DNA of 64,000 nt from the NCBI GenBank assembly GCA_014706295.1, contig JACSVZ010000039.1, positions 930,001 to 994,000 of the forward strand. The letters are read 5' to 3'. Below are positions 50,117 through 62,300 of this stretch, piece after piece. This DNA is from Lycocorax pyrrhopterus obiensis (taxonomy: Eukaryota; Chordata; Aves; Passeriformes; Paradisaeidae). Under the pieces are notes generated by a model that did no database searches, had not been told where the DNA came from, and was given only the letters and a program-made list of their open reading frames with translations. Position numbers and translations under genes: made by a program. Position 1 is the stretch's first letter, and each line of letters begins with the position of its first letter.

Positions 50117-50142
50117 CCCATGATATCCTCCCATGATATCCT
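50117..50142. repeat. Perfect 13-bp tandem duplication
   Basis: CCCATGATATCCT occurs twice head to tail (50117-50129 and 50130-50142). Confidence 0.9.
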
Positions 50143-53100
50143 CAAGAGTGATCAAGGGGCTAGATATTTTGCACAGTCCGGACATAGGCCTCATGACCAG
50201 TTCTGGAGTGCCTGTGACATTAATCACAAAATCTGGAGATAAAGGAACTAATCACTAGAGTAGTCTAATATTTTGAGCATGTTATAGTCATTCATAATTC
50301 AAATAGAAAATATTGACATCACTCAGCACAACCCAAATCATTTAATAAATTTTCAAAAATAACGTTAAAAAAATTGAACTGTTCTGAAGACGGACCAGCC
50401 ATAATTCTGCATATTGAATCCATGTTTCAAAGTCCCCATACAAATGCTAGGCCTTCCTCAAGAAAAGGGAGTACAGAGTCTCATTTCCAGTTGTCTGGAG
50501 AGGTCCAACCGTTAGACAGGTCTATAATAGGTTAAGCACCACATCTGTGCTGTTAGAGAGTATTGACATAGAGTATGGTTATCACATTCATTCAAGAAGC
50601 ACAGTCGTGGCACTGGCTGTCAACCAGGATTCCTACTCACTTCTAAGCTTTTAAAGAAAATGAGACATGAGGTTCAGAGACAAAGAACTCAAATCCAATA
50701 TTTTTATATGCAATTTTTGCATATTTAATATGAAGTATTTGCATTCATCTAGCTCAATTTGTGGCTTTTTGAGATTGACCTAAAATAACCATAATTTCTT
50801 AATTGCTCAAGTAGGGAACCTAGCTACCCATTGATGCTGTTGGGCTCAAAGCTTAGCTCTTAGGCACTGCAATATTTAGGAGTAGCTACAGCAGGCAGAA
50901 GAAATTTTAGGCATAGCTCTTTTTTTTTCTAGGTATTTTATCAACAAAATATTGTATTAATTTCAGAGGTGATCACTAGCTAAGGAACAATCAGGTACTA
51001 TGAAAATGAGGCCAAAAAACCACTTTAAATAGATATGTACATTTTTAATGAAAGCTACAGGTACACACACGTTTAATTGACTTGGCCTCATCTTCACTAT
51101 TTTATAACCCTGCATCATTCAAATGGGATTTAATGAAAGTATCCAGTATCCATTGCAGGAAATATCTGCAATGATACTTTTCCTGATTACCTTTCTGTCA
51201 AGAGAGATGCTGACATTTTTAAAAGAAGCAGTTGCCCCTCAAAACAGCATTTCTTATTATGTCATTATAAAGCACGTAGATTTGTTCCTCCACTCAATCT
51301 CCATCTTGGTAAAAGAAAGTATTTAATGTCCTTAATATCTAGGTGACAAGCCTGGGGAAACACAGAGAATTTTTTTAATAATTGCTACTGAATTCTTTTT
51401 GCAACCTAATAGCAGATGCCTGATGAATGGTTTATCATGGCATGTTACAGGAAAGAGCATTACTTCAATCAAGAAGTTCTCAGTTGCTTTACTATGATTT
51501 TTTAGTAGACAGCAAAAGCTTAAGACAGGAAAGAGAAACATAAATAATAGACATACAGGTCTGTACAATGTTCAGGTATTATTATCTAAATGCAAATAAT
51601 ACACATAAACTACTATCTTTTGACATGGCTTCATGCCTCCTAACCTAGTGCAGAACAGGAGAATAAGACCTAAGAAGGAAAAGGCATGCAGTCAGACATG
51701 TCATCCAAATGCATTACGGACAAGAAGACTCCCTATATGTCTATTGCTGGGTAGAACTATTAAGATGGGAAGCTAAGTAAAATCAACTTTCTTGCAATTG
51801 CATTTTCTGTACAATTAGCTGTTTCTGTATTTCTCTCTGTAGGAAAAAAAACCCCTAATTGTAATGTTTTTCATTGACTCCTTTTTTATATCCATCCAGT
51901 TTTATAATTTCTTCCAGCTTCTTTTTGTCTTTGCTATCACAGGTGTTCAGCACCTCCTCCAAGGCAAAGGAAAACTATATTAAATTATAATTAAAGGACA
52001 ATACTGAACTACTGTTGGTGGACAGATTAGGAAAAGAAGAAGAAACCAAAAATATCTTTAGAATATTCTGCAGGTACTTTCTCTTTCCATATGAAATTTC
52101 TCAGCTAAATGCAATTGTAGATACACTTCTGCAGAGTATAAGAAAACAATGTTAATATTCTACACTATAACTATTTATAGATATTCTGTCTTTCTACCAA
52201 TATTTAATCTCAGCTTTGTGTTTACTGCAGTGAGGTCTTTGAAAGAAGCAGCTGTATGGAGAAATCCTGGCAACCAGAAAAGCCACACGGATTCCTGGCT
52301 AGGTAAAAACCACACGTTTGAACACAGAATTAAGTGGAAGGTTCCTTAGCCCAACATGCTCTATCTGCCCATGGGACAGTGACTATGCTTAAGAAAAGAA
52401 TACGAGGTGACTAAAGATTTATACTTTCCCTAGAGGATTGTCCAGCTTTCTGAAAAGAGCATGTTGAGGGACTGCTTCAGTCAAAAGTTGTAAATAAATG
52501 ATCAGATTTTAGAGCTACTCCATAAATTCATCTGTTATTAAAACCTGTATAGTATTTGGCCTGCACAGCACCCCAATGCAGCAGATACCAAATTTTAATT
52601 AAGTTTGAACAGCAGCTCTTCTTTCTGTTTGTTTTGAGCATGGTGTCCAATGGTTTCACTGGATATCTCTTCCCACTTGTGTGAAACAAAAGTATTTTCA
52701 CAGGCTATGAGATCACCATGTTTAGTGTTTTCTCATATAGCAACAATCCTGTACCTCTGGCTAGTTCTTTATCCCTCATTGTTCCTTTTCTTTTACATCT
52801 GGGGTGAGCAGAGCTTCACTCAGCACCTGCAGATGGAGTATACCCTGTTACAAGAAGCCCTAGACAGCAAAATTGATGTTTAAGCCATTTTTCTAAGCAA
52901 CAATTTTCCTAATTCTAGCCTTCACCACAACTGGGCTTAAGTAAGAATTTCACACATAAAGTGCGTAAATAACTTATTTTAAGGCAGAGAAATACCTTCA
53001 CAATTAAATAATAGGCACTGAAATTCACTTCTCTCCCTACCTCCAAGTTGTAGAAACATACTTATGATTTTCAAGGTTCTTGTTTTAACCATTAATTTCA

Positions 53101-54347
53101 GAATAAGGCTTTTGTGCTTGCTTATTTTTCAGTCAGCATCTTTTTCTAACTAATCCTGCAATGTCCCTAGCCAATCCAAGGTTATTTGAGAAGATACATT
53201 CTTTCCTAGTAGAAGAGCATAATATCATAAACATAAGAATCTTCCTTTCAAGAAACAGCAAAAGGACAAGTTGTATTAAATTGTATCTAGGAGGAAAGAT
53301 TCCTCATTCAAATACACATTTCTTCAATAAGGACAAGTGGAACACAACAAAAAGTGAATTTCTTTTTCTGACAGTTTTTTCTTGCAGCGAAAGTGCTTTA
53401 ACGTATAAATTCATCAAAAGAAAGGGAGGCAGTTAATCCTCAACAGCATGTTAACACTTGACCTTCAATACAAATGTGTAAATTAACTGTTAATGTCTCT
53501 ACCACATACACAAAATATCTTCACAGATGAACAAATTTAAGAAAACTTCAAAAGCAAGCCAGTGATCTAAATGAAATGAAGATGTCTGGTCTATGAGACG
53601 AGAGGGGTGTGTGCCTCTGTGTCTTCTGGACAAAGTTAAACATATTCAACAGAAAGCTCTCAAACAATGTTGTATCAAATACCGTGTTGAACTCCTATTA
53701 CTTTCAAGCAGGTCCATTTAAGTTCAGAATGCATTTGTATCTAGCAGATAATAACATCACTGCTTCTACTGTGAACCCTGACACAGAGCAGTTTACACAT
53801 GAAAGGCAGAAAATCCTCCAGGCTGATCCTTATTATCTAGAGTTCACAATTTGTAAGCAATTCTGAGTGTAAGGACTTAAAAATATGCCACAATGCCAGC
53901 ATAAGAAACCACTGAGAACCTCCTCCCCTCTTAACATTTTTAAATATTTATGGATAAAAATAACTGTTGGAGAGAAATAAAACTATGCTTTTACCATCTT
54001 GAGAGGATAACAGTGGGATTCTGTCAATGTTCAGGTTGTAACTAAGTGATCAACAAATTTATTGCTCTTTTTCAATGACCTTCTATGATTATGCAAATGC
54101 ATGAAATGTGGCTTCTGTCATCTTAACACACAGAATTTCAATATGAATGTCTTCCAAGATGTCCATGATTGCTGCAAATTCAAACATATTTTATAGTTGT
54201 GTCATTAAATAACCATTCAACAATTATTCCTTCACATCTAACACATATTAATTATTATCAAATAATAAAACATGAGTCCTAATGAAAAATAGGAATTCTA
54301 TGTTATTGTCCTAGAACAGAAAAATTTGTAAGACAGAGTCTATCTCA

Positions 54348-54366
54348 TTTCTTTCTTTCTTTCTTT
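54348..54366. repeat. (TTTC)n microsatellite
   Basis: Nearly five TTTC units without interruption. Confidence 0.92.
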
Positions 54367-57224
54367 AGCTACATCCCAGAATTAATTCCTCAGCAAATAG
54401 CTTCTCTGATGGCTTTGAAAAAATGGCCACAGCAAGGCTCAATCAAAGGACATGTAATAATAAATTTGACATTACTGAGAGAAAAGGGGCCTAGTCCTAA
54501 CAGGAAGATGAAAGCCAATAGGGCTAAGTAAATATGGAATTAAGACTTAGGCTTATTCTATGAAGAGGAAGCCATAAAAGTTAACCTTTTATTAAAAAAT
54601 GCAACCACCACTACTAAACAAGACACCTACTCTGATTTTAGAAAATTTTCATATTGTTTATCTTTCTTAGGCAGTGGTTAAGTCCAGGCCATAGCAAAGC
54701 AGTTTGCCACTATCACGTTGTGATACTGACTTTAGAAAAGGCCTTTCACTAGACAGTGACTTGGCTTCTTTTTGTGCTAGCAAAGAGAAAGGGGGAAAAT
54801 AATTGCTAAAGTTAAGAATGTTTTCCAAAACTTCTAGGGACTGATGTGGTTACTGACCTAGGCTGGATGCTGATTAAGTATTTCAGCACCATGGGATGAG
54901 AAGTGTGACGTGCAGGAGCTGTTCACTTCTGGGCTGATGTACTCCCCTGTATGGGCAAAGGTGAGCTCCACCTGCACATGATGCAGTGAAAAGTGACTGA
55001 GAGAAATGGACTTGTACAGGCCTAGGAATAGAAGGCACGGAGGAGGTTTTTGAATGCTGGTCCTATCTATGGCCTGCAAAATAAAGGCTTTCCAATATCA
55101 GTCAAAGGAATCTTTTTATAAAATATCTAAATTTTACTTCTTTCATAAGAAAAGCTTTAATTGACTTTGCACTACGAATGACATCACTTTAAAATGCCAG
55201 CTGACAGGCCTACAAAAGCTAGTAATTTAAAGTAAATTTTAAGAGGTGTGAGTCAGCATTCAGAAACACACCTCATATGTCTGAAAAAACATTGGACACT
55301 AGATTTTGGTTCTACGGCCTATCATTCATTTTCCCAGTTTATCTATTAAGGGCTAAGGTGTGTCTCTGTATGTTTAAAGATAATTTATGAGCCATCCAAA
55401 ACTGCAATCAACTTCAAATGTGGCACAAAATAAGGAGGCATGAGGTTAAACGATTTCTTTTTCTGAGGCAATTGCATACTTCTAAAATCTTATCATATTT
55501 ATGCATCACAGTCTCTATGTCCCTTCCATATATTTGATGAACTTAAGTTCAGAAAAAGGTCAATAATTTCCAAATCATCACCTAAACCAGTCTGGAATCT
55601 CATAGCAGCAGTCCTTGCTACAACATCGAGAAATGCCTCATCACCTCAGTCTTTCACAACACCCAAACACAAGAAATGCTAAACAGTGCTATTTCAGTGT
55701 TCAGTTACATATCTGAGGATTTTAAAGTGTTGCTCCTGAAAAGAAAATAAGAAAGACGGAAGACAAACATGAACTAGAGTTGACAAATTTCTTCTTTCAC
55801 AACACAGAGACCTCACATGAAACCCTCAACATAATGTTATCTTTCAAATTAAAAGGAAATTCCAGTTGTGTTTCTTTTACTTATCATAGTGAGTTAGAAT
55901 TTACTTTCTTGGTTAAACAAGGTGATTACATTAACAAAGCTACATTTTCTATATACAACTGCATAAAGGAACTTTACTCATAGAACCTTTGCTGTAAAAT
56001 TATCAAAAAGATTTTTTAAAATGCAGTTCTGAATCCACAAAGTGTGGATAAGTACTTCACCCAACTCCCAGTTTTTCCAGAATGTGCAAATGTTTCCATT
56101 TACCTTGAATGTTTAAGAAATGTACAATGCAAGAAAATAAATAGCCTGAAGCCAAGAACTTTTCAAGGGCTTGAAACAATCTCAAAAAATTATTAAAATC
56201 ACATCTACCCATGCTAGAATAGAAACATTTGCCTAATGAATTTTCCTTCAATGGCATGAAAATAGTAGCTAATGTATTTATATAACCTGTGTATATGTTA
56301 TTGAGAGTCTCTGATTACAAGACAAATACGCAGACTTTTTATAGATCTAACAGATGAGAGGTTTACCATAACATACTCAGATAAATTACTTCCAAGTCAT
56401 ATTATTGCTTAAACATTCCAACAGTTCAGACTAAATCCTTCTTTAACAGGAACCAAGCAACCCAGCTGGACCAGAGTCTAAGCACTTCTTCAAAGCCTTA
56501 GTGCTTCTGGAGCTACTCCCCTGCTACAGTGGGCTGTAAAGCCAGTAATTTATTACAGGGATAGACATGATACAGATGAAATGTAGCTCCAGAGTGCTAC
56601 ATCTCTGTGAGAAACTCAAGTGAAGCCAGAGTGCAGCGAAGTCTTAATTCCTCTCAGGATGTGGCCTGTGAAATGCTAGAAATGCAAGCAAATTTAATTA
56701 AATCAACTCTAATCTCCACAAAAACAGATGGAACTGAGGCATTTATTTCCCAGATATTTTCCAGAAAGGTAATTAACCCACAAACCAGCCTACAAGATAA
56801 CTAGTGGAAGGGAGATGGCACTGTTGGTGCTCCCTTGAGGAAAGGCAGTAAGCCAGGCCTTGGGTAAGACCTTGAAGTTCAGGGCAATCAGACTCAAGGA
56901 GATTTGTTTTAAAATAGCAACAACAGCATCAATGAAATCAACTGAACATATTTGACCTCAACAAAGCTTCACACAGTCTCCAGAATTCTTCTGCCACACC
57001 ATGTTTGAGGTCTCAGGCCTGAAATGATGCAGAATTATCTGTCTGGCCTCCACGTGGTGGTTCAGGAGCTCACAGGTCTAGCAGAGGCACTGTGTCAGAT
57101 CTGCCAATCGGAATCCTTTGCTGAAATGTGAAAGTAGCCTTGGCTACTTGTTAAAAAAAAATAAAAAAAAAGTGGAAGCCCATAAATATAATTTAGGAGG
57201 TTCAGAAAATTCTGTGGACAATTG

Positions 57225-57241
57225 CTACTACTACTACTACT
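57225..57241. repeat. (CTA)n microsatellite
   Basis: Between five and six CTA units without interruption. Confidence 0.92.
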
Positions 57242-58625
57242 TACTCTGTTTTTCTACTTTTCCCTTAAACATTTGCCACTGACTACAGCAGTGTGACAGA
57301 TAAATCAAAAAAAAATATTTAGCCTGATCCATTGTCATTGCCCACTGTAATAACAATGTTCTGCACCTATTATATCACCCTCCAGCTAGGGGTGTTAAGA
57401 TACAGGCATCTATAAATTAAGCCTCAAAAACTCATTGTTACATCAGATTATTTTGCTGGGAAAAACCCAAACCAGGAAAATTCCTTGCTAAAATTATACA
57501 AGAAATGTTGTGTAGGAAAGGTGATAGAATCAAACACAATAGTCCAATGAAATCTATCCCATTAAGTTACATTAAAACTTTACATAAGTTCAGGATAATT
57601 TCTTTTGTATTTGGGGTATTCTCTGACCATTTCTAAGTTTTCACTTAGGTACAAATAGGGATGGGCAGATCTTTGTGGCTCTGTATTCAGACCCCAGTGA
57701 GAGATAGAAGTTCCACTTATTTTTTCTAATACAATTACATTGCGTACATCAGTCATTAATTATGTTTACCGTCTTACTGCTCAGCCTGATTCCTTTAGGT
57801 GTTCCCCTAAGGGTTATTTATGGAATCATACTCAAACAGAACAGATGTGAGTAAAAATGCTTTACAGTGGCTGATATACCTATATGTATTTTTATATAAA
57901 TACTTCGGGACAAATTCTGTTATAACCTACGATGATATGACTCCTTGGATGCCAAAGAGGCTGAACTGTGTAGAACTAAACATTTTAAAATTTTAATCAG
58001 GAAAGGAGCACACCATTGCTGCCATCAATTCAACCTTTCATTGCAGAAAAGAATTATTATTAAGTTTTTGAATAATTTCCTTTCTCTTTTTTTAATTCTT
58101 ATCTTTTAAAAATCAACAACATAGAAAAACTGATAGTTATGAGTCAGGGCATAAATACACTTCCATACTATTTCTGCTGCCTCTACCTGCAGATCTGTGT
58201 TTGCAAGGTTCTAATAATTTTAGAGGGATGAATTTTTTTTAAAAAGCACAAATTGCATCGGTGCAGGTAAATTCAAACAATCTCTTTGAATCCAAAATTA
58301 AGATTCCTATTCTGTCTTATGCAAACAAACTTAAAACAGTCCTTATCTTTTCTACAAATAAGTTATCACTTATGCTTCAGGAACTGCTGAAAAGATGATG
58401 AAGATGATTCCTAAAAATCCACTTTATAAGAGAGAGATACAGAGAGGCTGTTCAAAGGCAGGAATTTGCTTTCATTCCTCAGGAGAGAAATTTTCAAATA
58501 GATTTTAGTAAGAGAAAAAGAAATTGCATGGAGAAACATTAAATCAATGACTAAAAAGTAAAACAGAGAGGCCTTTACAAAAAGAGAAGATGTCCCCAGA
58601 GCCCACTGACATTTCCAACAGAGAA

Positions 58626-58740
58626 AATATCTGTCATGGATTCCTTTTTTTTTATTATTTTTGTGGCAAGTAGGAGTTTTATAATATCTGTCATGGATTC
58701 CTTTTTTTTTAATTATTTTTGTGGCAAGTAGGAGTTTTAT
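58626..58740. repeat. Recent 57-bp tandem duplication
   Basis: Copy 1 (58626-58682) and copy 2 (58683-58740) both begin AATATCTGTCATGGATTCC, continue through a T9 run and end GGCAAGTAGGAGTTTTAT. They differ only by one extra A after the T run in copy 2. Near-identity in otherwise drifting DNA points to a recent slippage or unequal-exchange event, or to an assembly artefact. Confidence 0.95.
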
Positions 58741-59240
58741 AAATCCTAGAAAAATATTTAAGTTAATCAGGTAATGATAGGCAGTCCTAATAACATCAGA
58801 GTACCATGAAACTTTTTATAACAATTCACATTAACTATAGAGTCATCTCATGATGAAAACAGAACCGACCAGCTAAAAGTTCCTTTGCTAATGTTTTTAT
58901 TCAGATCATTAACCTAGACTTGAAGCTGTCTGATACCTAGAAAAAAAACCTCCCTTGCAATAAAGAAAATCTGTACCATTATGATTCAATCCAGCACCTG
59001 CATGCACCTTTTGAAGATAGAGGTGCGGTCAGCAACTATGCACAAGAACAGCCTTCCAGTTTTGAAATGTCTGTGGTACTTCTCTTACTACCATAAAAGC
59101 ACAGTTGTAGCACGTTCATCCTCTCAGTACTGCCTTGAGAGAGGAAAGTTTTATGGAAACGAGTTAGACTGATCAACAAAGCTCCAGATCATCAAAGGCT
59201 TTTAAGCCTCTAACTCCCCCTCACTGCAGCCTTGGCAATC

Positions 59241-59345
59241 TGACCCAAGGACTCTGCTGAAGGTCGTACAGTTGTCTGTAGATGAACACAGAATTCAATC
59301 CAGCTTTCTAAATTCCCAGAATACTCGTCTAATTACCCTTCCCGC
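59241..59345 (+). mobile_element. MIR-like SINE relic (second copy)
   Basis: GACCCAAGG...CTGAAGGTCGTACAG, then AGAATTCAATCCAGCTTTCT and CCCAGAATACTCGTCTAATTACC, follow the MIR/CORE-SINE body order: 'caaggtcacacag', 'gaattgaacccag' and 'cccagtccagtgctctaacca'. It is diverged and short, as expected of an old amniote element. Recognition is from memory. Confidence 0.48.
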
Positions 59346-62300
59346 AAATCCTTATGCCTTAAGTAGATTGCTGAGATGATTTTCCTGTATAAGCAGTGCT
59401 CTGATTTTTTACATATAGATACATCCTGTCACTTTAAAACTACACAGCGTTCAGTTGTAAAAATACAGGAGATGAGAGCTGGTTGGTTTTAGGTTGTTTC
59501 AATTAGCTTTAATGTTGCATTGGTCAGGATTATTTCAATTACAGCCTCATTCTGCATTCCTATTCAGATAACAATTTTCTGTGTGTTATATAAAGCAATA
59601 TTTGCATGTACGTGGGGTAATTTTCTGAACGCCTGCATTGCCTGCACCCACCCCAGCCTCTCCTGTGTATACTTATTTTTTGTGTGCTCAGGTGGCCTAA
59701 GTGTGTTTAGTTGCAGTCTCTGATTCGGTCATTAGATGTCCCTGCACACTTCGTAGGATGCTGCACGAGGTGTAGTCTCTGGTAAACAACATAAAGCTGA
59801 ACTAGGTCAGTTCTGGGAAGTCTGCTTGTTGTATTCGTGCTTGATACTATCCTGTTAACGGGTCTCCTCTTTAAGAAGGCCTGTTTACCATTTTGAAGAT
59901 GCAATCCAGGTGTTTACATATCCAGAAATATCAGCTAGCTAATCCCAATTAAATAGCATCGTTCCTCCTATTCAGTAGGACAAGATGCTGTGGACTGTCC
60001 TTTAAGTCCACTCTTTTGTCCAGTTTAGCCTAATAGCTTTACCAACGACAATTAAAAATCCAATTGACTTGTTCATGTGCCATAAGCATATTTGTATTTT
60101 CCTTTCCCTCTCTGCTTGAGTCTATGCCCTTGTACAGGTCTGGCATTTGCTCTCTACTCACCCTCCTTATGCAATATGCAGTCTCCAGAATAATGAAGTA
60201 ATTTCTGTGGGGATGAAAACCTTCTGCTTTTCCCATAAGTAGATTCTGTGGGGATGAAAGCCTGTTGATTTTCTCATAAGCTGTGGCTTCCCATTAGATC
60301 GGAATTCTGGACTCAGCAATTTTATAACCAATCCTCTCTCAAATTTAACTACAAATTAGTTAAGCCTTAAAAACATAAACAATAAATCTTAAACTTCAAA
60401 CTCAGGCGTAAAAAACTACACACTGATTCCCTGGAGACTATAAATAACTTCAACAGGAGCACAGACTGCACAATTAAAGTAGAACAGGCCCATTTGCATT
60501 ATATCAAAAGAACTGATATTATCTGTTCTATCAACAGAAGGAATGCATTTTTGTAATGCACTCAACAAACAGGAATTTTCAGAATTGACCATCAGTATCG
60601 AAGTATCCATTCTGCATTTGTGGACATGAAATAAGCCTCGCAAAAACAGGGGAGAAAAGGTGTTTTTCTGCTCTATCAGGTGGAAAACTGAACGAGTGCT
60701 GTGCAATATTTTTATACTCCCTAATGCTTCAGTAGCTATCATTTAATTTCACAAAGTTCTTTTATATTATGAAGTGGAAATATATTTAGAAGCAACAGAA
60801 TTTCCTGATATTAAATGGTTTTCTCTGTAAAGAAATGACTGTAAATGTAACAAAAGCAACAACTGTAGAAACTATTCTAATTGCTTTCCTATAGCACTGA
60901 AAGAAATTATGGCTCTTTGATGGGGAGTTAATCTCTGCAATTTAACAAATATGTGTATTCTTATTATTTCCCTTATATTGTTTTATGTATTGTGAACGTG
61001 TAGGACTGTGTCAGTTTCCTCACTCTCACCAAGCGCCTTAGCAAAAAGATTTTTAGTGAACCTTTTACTTGCTGCTCTTTTCACTATTTTTGTATTCTGT
61101 ATAATATGACATAAATAAGTAAACTATATATTATAACGGAGGTTCTGAGAAAGTAAGTGTCATGATACATTCCCATCCTAAATTTGCACCAACCTTTGTA
61201 AAGGTCAGAGGCATTTGAATCCTTGTGTAAAAAATTTTAAGATGTCTCTGAAACTACAACCTACTTTTACAATCCAGCCACAAACCAGAACAAATACAAA
61301 TCCAGAATCCAAAACAACTAGCTAGTTTTTCTTGGTATCCTGTTTATACCATGTCTTTGCCACTTATTTATCATTCTAAGATTTCTACCTCTGAAAATCA
61401 TAGCTGACAATCTAAACAATCTAATACATGTATTATGTTGAAGTGGAAAACTATGAACGTGAGAAAGGAATGTACTCAGGGCTTCAGCCAGACAAACACA
61501 TGCATCTAGGCTACACTCTGCTCAAAAGTTGATTCAGTAGATTTTATGAAACAGATCATGTAATTTAAGTCTATTATATACCATTTCATAGAAATCAAGC
61601 CAAAACCACGATGGAATCAAGTCTTTTGTACACAAGTACACTTGGCAGACTTAGTTACAGGATCCTTCAGATTATAGCTCTCCATCTGTTGTGTGTTAAT
61701 GGGAATTAGAATAAAGATAATTTAAGAGCTGAAAGGCAATGCACTTTCACTAAAAAAGCACAAATCCAGTTTACAAGAAGACCCAGTAATGCAAATATAA
61801 GATACTTATCTGCTCTTGCTGGATCTGTGCAATTTTCTGGAAGAAGCTTTCTTCTTCCAAGCATTCAGCAGAAGCTCTGTCTTCAGTCTCTGCAAGTTTT
61901 CAGAAGAACTGTCTGCACTCTTATCTGAGCTCTTCAGAAGAAAATTATTAAGTCCCATGTGGGACTTTTCAGTTAGTTTTACAAAACACTTAAACTGACA
62001 ACCATTCTACAGCACACTGTTCTTTGTGGAAAGTAATATAATTTAATGAATGCAATAAAATTAAGCATGTAACATAATTCATAGCAATTTAAATTTATGT
62101 GCCATTAACTGCTTTCGTACAGAAAAGCAAAATATAATTTGAAAACATTTCTCCTCCACTGTGAATAAAGACCCAATTTTGAAGTAATGATGATGCATTA
62201 CAGAAACATGTCTGTACCTTTTGGTAGGCTGTATAATATTGAATAAGGAGATCTGTATCTTTGCTTTATGCTTCTCAATCATCCTGGTGGTGATAGCCAA

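Larger units (their letters stand above)
49703..59240. other. Non-coding AT-rich DNA
   Basis: About 9.5 kb with no recognised gene. It holds a 13-bp doublet (50117-50142), a (TTTC)n run (54348-54366), a (CTA)n run (57225-57241) and a recent 57-bp duplication (58626-58740). Frames are at most about 90 codons, with no recognised domain. Confidence 0.5.

Noticed and set aside
56940..57000. Possible CR1 reverse-transcriptase fragment (TTTGACCTCAACAAAGCTT, then CACAGTCTCC)
   Set aside because: Resembles the CR1 'FDLSKAFDTVS' segment over about 20 bases, but the flanks do not follow the family. Too short to support.
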